Shown here piece after piece: positions 12,301-16,958 of a stretch of DNA of 25,368 bases. Source of the DNA: Fervidibacter sp032160945 (GTDB taxonomy: Bacteria > Armatimonadota > Fervidibacteria > Fervidibacterales > Fervidibacteraceae); the NCBI GenBank assembly GCA_032160945.1, contig JAVHTL010000027.1. One strand, 5' to 3'. The first letter of the stretch is position 1, and every line of letters starts with the position of its first letter. A model generated the notes under the pieces. The model was not told where the DNA came from. It did not search any database and saw only the letters and a list, made by a program, of their open reading frames with translations. The translations under genes were made by a program, and so were the position numbers.

Positions 12301-15160
12301 CTTCAGCGCGTTCCGTAAGCGGAACTCGCCCCGCAATCAAGTAAGGCTCACCGATGAAAGCCGTGTCGCAAGTTGTATCGTTCTTCGGTCCGGGGTGAAC
12401 TTCAATCCGCAAGACAATTTGCTGACCTGCAAATTGGCTCAAATCAACCCTTGCAGGAACCCAAACCTTGCTGTCAGAGTGATGCTCATAAAGCAACTGC
12501 CATCCGTCATCGCCATCCTTTGTCGGAGCACCACCACCGTCAAAAGCGATGAGGTGGCATAATGGTTGCGAGAGGTGATTTACTGTGGCGAGAAGAAAAT
12601 CACCGTCACTGAATAGGGACGATTTGCTTGCTGAACTTGACCGACGAGTGGAAGCGCTTAAAAAAGGCGAAATTTCCGAGAAGGAGTTCGCTGAGTGGTG
12701 GTGGTCACGGTTAGGCATCAAAGGCAAAGGCGTCTTAGAAAGTTTTCTGAAGCGAAGGGAGTTGGCAAGAGGATGGTGGCGAAATTCAAAACACAAGAAA
12801 AAGTCGTCGTGAACGCTTCTGTGTTTTTGGCGGCAGTTTTGCTGGATGAAACAATGGACATCCGCTTGCCAGCAACAATCATGGTTGCCCGCGTTAACAC
12901 AGGTTCTATAGAAGCACACATTCCTGACAGGTTTGAGGACGAAGTTTTTGGAGGTTTGGTTGAAGCCTTCACTAAAGGGCGACCACTGACTACGACTTTT
13001 GACTCCGTTGTTATCGCCTTGCAGCACTTTATGACCATTGCATCCGTTCATCATCGTGGCGTTGACTGGCAAGCACAAGAAGTTTTGAGAACGGCGCTTC
13101 GTTGGCGAGTTAGTTACTACGATGCCATTTACTTGACAATTGCTCAAAAGGTCGGGGCAACTTATTGGACTGCTGACAAAAAATTGCTCAGGTTTTTGCA
13201 AAGGCAAAAGTTTGTGGATTTGCCCCAAATGGCTTGGATTGGCAGTTACAAGTGAAGGGAAGTCTTTCTCATCACGGTGATAAAATGGGGGTGTGAGGTG
13301 GAAAAGCGTGGCAAAACCGAAAAGTTCATCTTCTCGGGCAGTGCTTGAAACACAGGTCAAGAAGTTGAGCAAAGAGGCGGTGTCCTTCCAACGACCAAAT
13401 AAGTTTCGCCTATGAGCCATATCGCAGGTTGTATCGTTCTTCGGTCCAAGGTGAACTTCAATTCGCTGCCCGGCAAACTGGCTCAAATCAACTCTTGCAG
13501 GCACCCAAACCTTACTGTCGGAGTGATTCTCATAAAGCAGTTGCCATTCATCATCGCCGTCCTTTTTTGGAGCACCACCACTGTCAAAAGCGATGAGATG
13601 GCATAATGGTTGTGAGAGGTGATTTAATGTGGCGAAGCGAAAAGACTTGGAGTTGGCTACCATCCATGACGAACTGCTTAGAGCGAAGGAAGAAGTCGCA
13701 AAAATGTTTGAGGCTTTAAGGGCAGGGCAGATTAGCGAAGAAGAATTCAAGCGTTGGTGGCGGATAAAGGTCGCATTCAAAGGGCGTGAGGCTTTAAGCG
13801 AGTTGCTTAAACGAAGGGAGATAGCCAGAGGATGGAAAGCCAAGTTGCCATCATAAATGCTTCGGTTTTCTTGGCTGCAATCCTGTTGGATGAGCCTAAA
13901 GAAGTTAGTGAGCCTGCACTGAAAATGCTGATGGACATTGATAGCGGAAGAGTTGAAGCGCATGTTCCCGACAGATTTGAAGACGAAGTTTTGGGTGGAT
14001 TGGTTGAAGCCATTACTAAAGGACGCCCTGTTACCTTGACTGCCCTTGCCACTTTCTTTCATCTTTGGGACAAGATGATTATCCACCGTCGCGAAGTTGA
14101 TTGGAATTCCCAAGAAGTTTTCAACGCTGCTTTGCGTTGGCGTGTCAGTTACTACGACGCGATTTACTTGGTTGTCGCTCAGAAGGTCGGGGCAACTTAT
14201 TGGACTGCTGACAAAAAATTGCTCAGGTTTTTGCAAAGGCAAAAGTTTGTGGATTTGCCGCGATTGGATTGGATTGGGAATTACCGATGAGTTGCCTCTC
14301 ACTGCCAAACCACGCTCGGTTTGTTTCCTCTCCGTTTTTGCGCTTTTTTGTTTCCTTTCGTTTATCGGCTTCACCCAAACCCTCACAGTCACTCCATCGC
14401 TTGGTGGTTCTCTTTGCGGGTCATGGTCACGGATTGCGAAAGCGAAGTCAAGGAAAATTGGCTTCGTTTTCGGCAACTCAACTTCCCAATCAACAAAAAT
14501 TGTGCCCGCACCTTTACGCCAAGGTGGATGAATTGCAATTGAGTCCTTTGCTCCGCCACGGTCAACTCGTTGCAAGGTTGCATGAGCGCCAGTTGCTTCA
14601 TCTGTTCCCCACCAACCGCGAGGCATTGTTTGCATCGGCTGACCGAAAACTTGGAACGAAACTTGGTGGCTGCCCTGCTGCCAAAGGGGAACGCTTCCTC
14701 GCTCTGGCAAGCGCACAACGGTTTCTTTTAGCAGTTTAGGTTCGCGCGGTGTTCTTACCTCAACGACCAAAACCGCATGAGCCATTCTCTCGTCCCGCGT
14801 CCCCCGCCCCCCGTCCCATTCTGCGAACGCATGAATCGGATAATGGGCATTGTGAGTTCCCTTCCCAGCGACGACCGAAAACTCCAACACTTTTTCACTT
14901 TTCGGTGGCAGTTCAAAACTTTGCGGGTTAGCGCTCGTGACTTTCCAACGGTCAATGACTTTCAGCCTAACTTTACCTTTCAGGGTTTGAGTTCCTGCAT
15001 TGTCAAGGTGAATTCGGACTTGGATCGGGGTTTCCAACTGGGTCACAATTTGAGGGGCATCAATGCGCATTGTGAAGTCGCCGACTTTGGCGATCGGTGG
15101 GTCAAAGGCTGCTACCATGCTGCCCATAAGTATCACTCCCATCAAAATTAAACCTCGCAT
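9326..15160 (-). CDS. Very large secreted glycoside-hydrolase-like protein, interrupted by TA modules
   Basis: This open frame of 1944 codons begins with a signal peptide (MRGLILMGVILMGSMVAA). The N-terminal beta region (about residues 25-290) has a NEW3-like and then a carbohydrate-binding-like part. It continues in GGAPTKDGDDGWQLLY and WVPARVDLSQFAGQ, which lead to the C-terminal half. A probable TIM-barrel catalytic domain spans about residues 1277-1560 (DLWGGWRYAW, ALVIYHNWQRWGYDY, YFVDVFSS near 1421), followed by beta domains. The barrel resembles DUF5696 or GH101-like glycosidases; this is recognition from memory. Residues ~290-524 and ~596-872 are antisense readings of two inserted PIN toxin modules and are unlikely to be native protein; residues ~524-596 are a decayed duplicate segment. 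The ATG at 15160 follows GGTGAGTGGTGA. Whether a functional enzyme is made is doubtful. Confidence 0.65.
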   Translation of the reverse strand: MRGLILMGVILMGSMVAAFDPPIAKVGDFTMRIDAPQIVTQLETPIQVRIHLDNAGTQTLKGKVRLKVIDRWKVTSANPQSFELPPKSEKVLEFSVVAGKGTHNAHYPIHAFAEWDGGRGTRDERMAHAVLVVEVRTPREPKLLKETVVRLPERGSVPLWQQGSHQVSFQVFGQPMQTMPRGWWGTDEATGAHATLQRVDRGGAKDSIAIHPPWRKGAGTIFVDWEVELPKTKPIFLDFAFAIRDHDPQREPPSDGVTVRVWVKPINERKQKSAKTERKQTERGLAVRGNSSVIPNPIQSRQIHKLLPLQKPEQFFVSSPISCPDLLSDNQVNRVVVTDTPTQSSVENFLGIPINFATVDNHLVPKMKESGKGSQGNRASFSNGFNQSTQNFVFKSVGNMRFNSSAINVHQHFQCRLTNFFRLIQQDCSQENRSIYDGNLAFHPLAISLRLSNSLKASRPLNATFIRHQRLNSSSLICPALKASNIFATSSFALSSSSWMVANSKSFRFATLNHLSQPLCHLIAFDSGGAPKKDGDDEWQLLYENHSDSKVWVPARVDLSQFAGQRIEVHLGPKNDTTCDMAHRRNLFGRWKDTASLLNFLTCVSSTAREDELFGFATLFHLTPPFYHRDEKDFPSLVTANPSHLGQIHKLLPLQKPEQFFVSSPISCPDLLSNCQVNGIVVTNSPTKRRSQNFLCLPVNATMMNGCNGHKVLQGDNNGVKSRSQWSPFSEGFNQTSKNFVLKPVRNVCFYRTCVNAGNHDCCWQADVHCFIQQNCRQKHRSVHDDFFLCFEFRHHPLANSLRFRKLSKTPLPLMPNRDHHHSANSFSEISPFLSASTRRSSSASKSSLFSDGDFLLATVNHLSQPLCHLIAFDGGGAPTKDGDDGWQLLYEHHSDSKVWVPARVDLSQFAGQQIVLRIEVHPGPKNDTTCDTAFIGEPYLIAGRVPLTERAEAKVDERLRLMALVRWQMVQVAEKWGLLPKDFQTRKQLIALQLIAPIAQTTDEFKRANEMAMQLLKRIKVSPKQKPLSLFVKPVGTQPAVWIVLHDGEFFAYALQQPSQNGWWDALGTIVFADRELFFDGFDVRVLGDNLSDWRSPSVLLSRSEKVEGNRLIATHRMERNGVPYTLTMLAWSEGGTLKVRWQLSTTAPQDKHQPLRITDCSLRSWSEQAERIYIGHGNVIVRPRTFRLHADGHLLSTRHAGIDFANGISAVVGVDNPPDFFECQPATRHYSIHAHMDVTFTIATSSNNVWQAANRYREIDPYKPAPTLAKLAGRFVFDLWGGWRYAWVAEQLEKAFKYGCTDALVIYHNWQRWGYDYRLPDIFPPNPKFGTLEDFVKMVEVCNRFSVLFAVHDNYIDFYPDAEGYSYRHICFTPDGNPVRAWFNEWRQAQSYRWRPDAFFPFMERNLKLIAKHINPTAYFVDVFSSIRIFDWWTEDGEFHSILETQKRWGEAFNFIRSILGGAPQTSESGCDWLIGWLDGATTNHLRVDPKAPPGQWSVWRVQCEDAERIPWFDFAHHHKFALHGAGYSNRYQGGLPYEVAGIYSDDYICTEVLTGHPAMVSEPFGAQVVRKYWLLAELGRALALAQMASVDFADGDIHRQIVRWQLAPHPLSRVPRPTPRVPLLATVWVNRSEQDWHIGNRTLPPFGFYAQVGDVRAAIEKLPTTDGSSVIAEWALSERYAYCNARTKVLFGWTPIQLVGVEVRWLGNRRFELTLRWKADKPTEEPHHVFIHFTNPKSQRGGQIAFQGDHAPDIPTTQWQGEIVTKTVVTVPQQWGADRYGVRIGLWNPKTGYRLGLMGDVDDTRRVVAGDLVLEGEGNNITGSKLELNPNLTKMPEWLKRWNIQGKPVDFGFAVTDGAFRFDRKTLTLTPLPDHEPFTVTFRLDKLLGKAVKVLEVEVEALDENGKVISIVPFEQHKLEVTFKTQIGTFAYRLVHGGKHK
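10285..10335 (+). repeat. GGGACG-type G-rich repeat in the 3' half of the large gene
   Basis: The plus strand reads as repeated hexamers to heptamers: CGGGACGCGGGGCGTGGGAC, then GAGGGACGCGGGACAGGGG. Here the orientation relative to the host frame is reversed, so the encoded peptide is proline/arginine-rich (PLSRVPRPTPRVPLL, near residues 1609-1626). It is the longest of the three related tracts in the window. Confidence 0.75.
12317..12584. repeat. Host segment plus TA promoter, intact copy
   Basis: This block contains the minus-strand coding segment for DGWQLLYEHHSDSKVWVPAR through CDTAFIGEPYLIAGRVPL, joined to the plus-strand promoter and ribosome site of the first antitoxin. It is homologous over its whole length to 13375-13628. 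Compared with that block it retains 12 bases encoding about four extra residues (QQIVLRIEVH versus QRIEVH) and two bases that keep frame into FIGEPYLIAG. It is thus the likely original. Confidence 0.8.
12558..12577 (+). promoter_or_regulatory. Promoter -10 and ribosome site of antitoxin at 12585
   Basis: CATAAT at 12558-12563 lies in GTGGCATAATGG. It is followed by GAGAGGTG at 12570-12577, seven bases before the GTG start. The same arrangement recurs at 13602-13621 and, as TAAAAT...GAGGTG, at 13281-13300. This recurrence argues that it is a functional cassette promoter with a very short leader. No clear -35 is visible. Confidence 0.5.
12585..12812 (+). CDS. Antitoxin-like small protein paired with PIN toxin (module A)
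   Basis: This is a 75-residue charged, helical protein beginning MARRKSPSLNRDDLLAEL. It has a central KGEISEKEFAEWWWSRLGI motif and the basic segment SFLKRRELARGWW. It is homologous to the protein at 13629-13856 (shared I-S-E-x-E-F-x-x-W-W and L-K-R-R-E-x-A-R-G-W). It starts at GTG after GAGAGGTG. Its 3' end overlaps the PIN gene start by 40 bases, the usual translational coupling of antitoxin and toxin. Antitoxin function is inferred from position, size and overlap; I do not recognise a named antitoxin family. The module lies antisense within the large minus-strand gene. Confidence 0.7.
   Translation: MARRKSPSLNRDDLLAELDRRVEALKKGEISEKEFAEWWWSRLGIKGKGVLESFLKRRELARGWWRNSKHKKKSS
12773..13255 (+). 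CDS. PIN-domain toxin (VapC-like), module A
   Basis: This is a 160-residue PIN-domain protein, a predicted ribonuclease toxin. The core begins VVVNASVFLAAVLLDE near residues 11-26. Acidic residues follow in PDRFEDEVFGGL, then YYDAIYL and YWTADKKLLRFL, the typical third and fourth PIN positions. The first catalytic position, normally Asp (DAS), is Asn here (NAS). I start at ATG 12773 (MVAKFKTQEK) because it gives the usual short run-up to the first strand and overlaps the antitoxin end; an upstream Met at 12695 is in frame but would overlap most of the antitoxin. The last 77 coding bases before FVDLP are identical to the other copy, while the middle is much less similar. Confidence 0.8.
   Translation: MVAKFKTQEKVVVNASVFLAAVLLDETMDIRLPATIMVARVNTGSIEAHIPDRFEDEVFGGLVEAFTKGRPLTTTFDSVVIALQHFMTIASVHHRGVDWQAQEVLRTALRWRVSYYDAIYLTIAQKVGATYWTADKKLLRFLQRQKFVDLPQMAWIGSYK
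13281..13415 (+). pseudogene. Truncated third antitoxin: promoter, start and ~25 codons
   Basis: TAAAAT at 13281-13286, GAGGTG at 13295-13300 and a GTG start at 13308 reproduce the spacing of the two intact antitoxin promoters. The product starts MAKPKSSSSRAVLETQVKKL, like the other antitoxins (MARRKS..., MAKRKD...). At about 13375 the frame runs into a reversed fragment of the host gene and stops at 13413-13415 after 35 residues. No PIN gene follows. I read it as what is left of a third module after recombination with the host-gene segment. Confidence 0.55.
13375..13628. repeat. Duplicated host-gene segment plus TA promoter, decayed copy
   Basis: This block is homologous to 12317-12584. On the minus strand it encodes EWQLLYENHSDSKVWVPAR and KNDTTCD in the host frame. 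A 2-base deletion near 13412 then moves the conserved continuation (LIGETYLVVGRTPPL) into another frame, where it soon stops. A further 12-base deletion shortens the beta strand after FAGQ. The homology runs without a break into the plus-strand promoter and ribosome site of the antitoxin at 13629, then drops sharply in the antitoxin coding region. Confidence 0.8.
13602..13621 (+). promoter_or_regulatory. Promoter -10 and ribosome site of antitoxin at 13629
   Basis: CATAAT at 13602-13607 and GAGAGGTG at 13614-13621 repeat the layout of 12558-12577, with one difference between them (TTGTGAG versus TTGCGAG). The GTG start lies seven bases after the ribosome site. An ATG two bases earlier is in a different frame and does not give the conserved protein. 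Confidence 0.5.
13629..13856 (+). CDS. Antitoxin-like small protein paired with PIN toxin (module B)
   Basis: This is a 75-residue charged protein (MAKRKDLELATIHDELLRAK) with a coiled N-terminal half, the motif AGQISEEEFKRWWRIK and the segment LLKRREIARGW. It aligns with the module A antitoxin mainly over these two motifs. Its end overlaps the downstream PIN gene by 25 bases. It starts at GTG after GAGAGGTG. Antitoxin function is inferred from pairing with the PIN gene. It lies antisense within the large minus-strand gene. Confidence 0.7.
   Translation: MAKRKDLELATIHDELLRAKEEVAKMFEALRAGQISEEEFKRWWRIKVAFKGREALSELLKRREIARGWKAKLPS
13832..14290 (+). CDS. PIN-domain toxin (VapC-like), module B
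   Basis: This is a 152-residue PIN-domain protein starting MESQVAIINASVFLAAILLD. Like its paralogue it has Asn at the first catalytic position (NAS) but keeps acidic residues in PDRFEDEVLGGL, YYDAIYL and TADKKLLRF. The body is recognisably homologous to module A (RFEDEV, GGLVEA, TKGRP, ALRWRVSYYDAIYL). Bases 14183-14259 are identical to 13148-13224. The stop codon lies in CGATGAG, which is also found at 13591-13597 just before this module's promoter. The predicted role is an RNase toxin held in check by the upstream protein. Confidence 0.8.
   Translation: MESQVAIINASVFLAAILLDEPKEVSEPALKMLMDIDSGRVEAHVPDRFEDEVLGGLVEAITKGRPVTLTALATFFHLWDKMIIHRREVDWNSQEVFNAALRWRVSYYDAIYLVVAQKVGATYWTADKKLLRFLQRQKFVDLPRLDWIGNYR
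14789..14818 (-). repeat. GGGACG-type G-rich repeat in the 5' part of the large gene
   Basis: On the minus strand this reads GGGACGGGGGGCGGGGGACG followed by CGGGACGAG. It encodes DGGRGTRDE at about residues 115-124 of the large secreted protein. The octapeptide DGGRGTRD and most codons are the same as in topA (4232-4262), although the two proteins are unrelated. Confidence 0.75.
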
Positions 15161-15208
15161 TTCACCACTCACCGCCTTTTGGGTTCAACCAAAATTGCGG
15201 GCACATTG

Positions 15209-15628
15209 TCATGTGCCCCTACAGGTTTCCAAGAAACTTTGCAATAGCACGACCGCAGCAAGTTTGTCACGAACTTGCTTGCGTTTCCGCCTTGACAAAT
15301 CTGCTTCAAGCAAAACCTGTTCGGCGATTCGGGTTGTGAAACGCTCGTCAAATAGCACGACAGCCAATTTCGTTTTGCGTTGCAATTTTTGGGCAAACGA
15401 ACGAACGCGTTGTTCCATTTCACCCTGCTTTGCGTCCGTCCGAACTGGCAACCCAATGACGATTTTCTCAACGCGATACCTTTGTGCCAGTTGAACGATT
15501 TGAGCAATGGCTTCGTCGTCACTGCTTCGGAGCAAAGTTGCCAACGGCGAAGCAGTGATCTGGAGTTCATCGCTTATGGCTACGCCGATTCGCTTTTCGC
15601 CGTAATCAACTGCAAGGACGCGCCCCAA
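15209..15628 (-). CDS. ruvX: RuvX/YqgF Holliday-junction resolvase-like nuclease
   Basis: This 139-residue RNase H-fold protein belongs to the RuvX/YqgF family, implicated in Holliday-junction resolution and 16S rRNA 5' processing. Motifs are LAVDYGEKRIGVAISD at the N-terminus (catalytic Asp), IVIGLPVR, LFDERFTT (Glu) and DKLAAVVLLQSFLE (Asp). I choose the TTG at 15628 because GAGGTG lies 6 bases upstream and the protein then starts GRVLAVDYG, as in the family. The in-frame ATG at 15715 would add 29 unusual residues encoded by a repeat motif. The gene is 48 bases upstream of the large secreted protein on the same strand. Confidence 0.92.
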   Translation of the reverse strand: MGRVLAVDYGEKRIGVAISDELQITASPLATLLRSSDDEAIAQIVQLAQRYRVEKIVIGLPVRTDAKQGEMEQRVRSFAQKLQRKTKLAVVLFDERFTTRIAEQVLLEADLSRRKRKQVRDKLAAVVLLQSFLETCRGT

Positions 15629-15650
15629 TTTTGTCACCTCGTCTTGCGCG

Positions 15651-15681
15651 TGAGCGTGCAAGTGTGTAGGCGTGCAAGCGT
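15651..15681. repeat. 31-bp GAGCGTGCAAG motif upstream of ruvX
   Basis: TGAGCGTGCAAG, then AGGCGTG and AAGCG, match the copy at 19687-19717 at 26 of 31 positions. The unit itself contains two GCGTG(C/T)AAG words. It lies 23 bases upstream of the chosen ruvX start on the same strand orientation as the proB copy. Confidence 0.65.
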
Positions 15682-15711
15682 TAGCCAAATTTTCCCGCTG
15701 CTTCCTTTTTG

Positions 15712-15883
15712 TCACTTACCTGTCTGCTTCGCCTTAAACACTGAAATTTTGCCTTCACTTGTTTCCACAACAACCAACTCCTCGTTTCCGTCGCCATCCA
15801 AGTTGAAACTCTAAATACCACAGATACGCTGCTATGGCTGTAGTGAGAAAAGCAAAAGCGAACCAGAATCGCCGCTGCATCAT
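15712..15883 (-). pseudogene. Relic of a membrane-anchored FG-GAP-type protein
   Basis: The minus strand starts MMQRRFWFAFAFLTTAIAAY after AAGGTTGGTGGG, a plausible signal anchor. That frame leads to LEFQLGWRRKRG and a stop. The neighbouring frame encodes FNLDGDGNEELVVVETSEGK then ISVFKAKQTGK and stop, a calcium-loop FG-GAP/VCBS repeat end. An original gene with an N-terminal anchor and a C-terminal FG-GAP repeat appears to have lost its middle and its frame. It lies between hisH and ruvX on the same strand. Confidence 0.55.
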
Positions 15884-15921
15884 CAACCCACCAACCTTAA
15901 TACGCCGAAATCGTTTCAATG

Positions 15922-16530
15922 CTAAAAAGCGACGAAGTTTAGCAAAATTTGCAATCCGACTTTGCTGCTTTTTTCTGGGTGGAATTGTGTGCCGAAGATG
16001 TTGTCAATAGCGATAGCGGAAACGAATTCAACACCATGTTCTGTCGTGGCAGCGATAACGGAAGGGTTATCGGGGACAGGAAAGTAACTGTGCACGAAAT
16101 AGACCATTGCACCATCGGCGACACCTTTGAAAAGTGGTTCAGGTTTGTGAATCTGCAAAGCATTCCAACCCATGTGCGGGATGCGTATGTCATTTTGGTC
16201 GGGGAATCGGATAACCTTACCTCGCACAAGTTTCAAGCCATCGTAATGTCCCATTTCCTCGCTTTCGTCAAAGAGAAGTTGCAAACCCAAGCAAATGCCG
16301 AGGAAAGGGGTTCCGCACTGAACCGCATCACGAATTGCTTTCACCAAACCAAGTCGTTGTAAATTCGCCATGCCTGCTCCAAATGCGCCGACACCGGGCA
16401 AAATTAATTTATTTGCACGGGCGACTTCATTGGGGTCACTTGTCAGCACAACTTGACAACCCAAAAACTCCAATGCTTTTGTCACGCTCCGCAAATTACC
16501 AACTCCGTAGTCAATCACTGTCACTGTCAT
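15922..16530 (-). CDS. hisH: Imidazole glycerol phosphate synthase, glutaminase subunit
   Basis: HisH hydrolyses glutamine and passes ammonia to HisF in histidine biosynthesis. The 202-residue class I amidotransferase has Cys80 in LGICLGLQLLF and His184/Glu186 in GTQFHPEKSS, completing the catalytic triad. The N-terminal VIDYGVGNLRSV and the LPGVGAFG oxyanion strand are family-typical, as is the PHMGWN motif. The start is preceded by AGGGTGATTTGAGAAA. No other histidine gene lies nearby, so it stands apart from a his operon. It is transcribed away from cysE. Confidence 0.96.
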   Translation of the reverse strand: MTVTVIDYGVGNLRSVTKALEFLGCQVVLTSDPNEVARANKLILPGVGAFGAGMANLQRLGLVKAIRDAVQCGTPFLGICLGLQLLFDESEEMGHYDGLKLVRGKVIRFPDQNDIRIPHMGWNALQIHKPEPLFKGVADGAMVYFVHSYFPVPDNPSVIAATTEHGVEFVSAIAIDNIFGTQFHPEKSSKVGLQILLNFVAF

Positions 16531-16871
16531 TTTCTCAAATCACCCTTTGTTCACATGGGAACGAGTGGCCGTTTGGAAGGTTCAAACTGGCGACTCGCCA
16601 ATTGGCATCAAACGCAGCATTGATTATAGAGCGTTCCGTTTAGTCTTTCAAAAGTCTGGTGCAGATGGTTAAATCCGACAACGGCTTTTGAGTGGCGAGG
16701 CGTTCCCTTCTTTGGACGCAACAACCTCACAGGACAACCCTTTTGGAAGTTCGCCGACAAATTTTGACGAAACTTGAAGCCTTTGAGGAAATCATTGACG
16801 ACGAATTAAGGTTCTTCTGAGCGAAACTTGCAATGTGTGACACAATTTACTGCCGAACCTAAAACCTAAGT
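16531..16871. other. Divergent intergenic region between hisH and cysE
   Basis: About 340 bases with no strong gene. It must hold the promoters for hisH (minus) and cysE (plus). GATTATAGAG near 16622 is the best -10-like word. A weak 42-residue frame occupies part of it (16692-16820). No T-box (AGGGTGG-ACCGCG) or other riboswitch consensus was recognised. Confidence 0.4.
16692..16820 (+). CDS. Possible 42-residue hypothetical protein
   Basis: A GTG-started frame gives MARRSLLWTQQPHRTTLLEV followed by RRQILTKLEAFEEIIDDELR and FF. The second half would form an amphipathic helix. There is no good ribosome site upstream. It may be the tail of a decayed gene or chance. Listed because nothing else explains this stretch. 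Confidence 0.2.
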   Translation: MARRSLLWTQQPHRTTLLEVRRQILTKLEAFEEIIDDELRFF

Positions 16872-16905
16872 GTGTCCTCAGTCGTTTGTAAGGAGTGGCA
16901 ACGGG

Positions 16906-16944
16906 ATGTTCGCAGCGAAGTTGAAAAAGTTTCGTGCCTCATAA
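16906..16944 (+). CDS. Possible 12-residue leader peptide before cysE
   Basis: ATG at 16906 follows AAGGAG by about 9 bases and encodes MFAAKLKKFRAS. Its TAA stop overlaps the AAGGAGG used by cysE, 15 bases before the cysE start. Ribosomes finishing the leader would lie on the cysE ribosome site, which suggests coupling. It has no cysteine codons, so classical attenuation is not indicated. Confidence 0.3.
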   Translation: MFAAKLKKFRAS

Positions 16945-16958
16945 AGGAGGCTGACCAG

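Noticed and set aside
12695..12772. Upstream start for the module A PIN toxin
   Set aside because: It would overlap about half of the antitoxin gene; the module B toxin has no such extension.
15629..15715. 29-residue N-terminal extension of RuvX (LANACTPTHLHAHAQ)
   Set aside because: It is encoded by the 31-bp repeat motif and precedes the family's normal start; TTG at 15628 has a good ribosome site.
16531..16871. T-box or cysteine/SAM riboswitch upstream of cysE
   Set aside because: No T-box consensus or known riboswitch core was recognised by eye.
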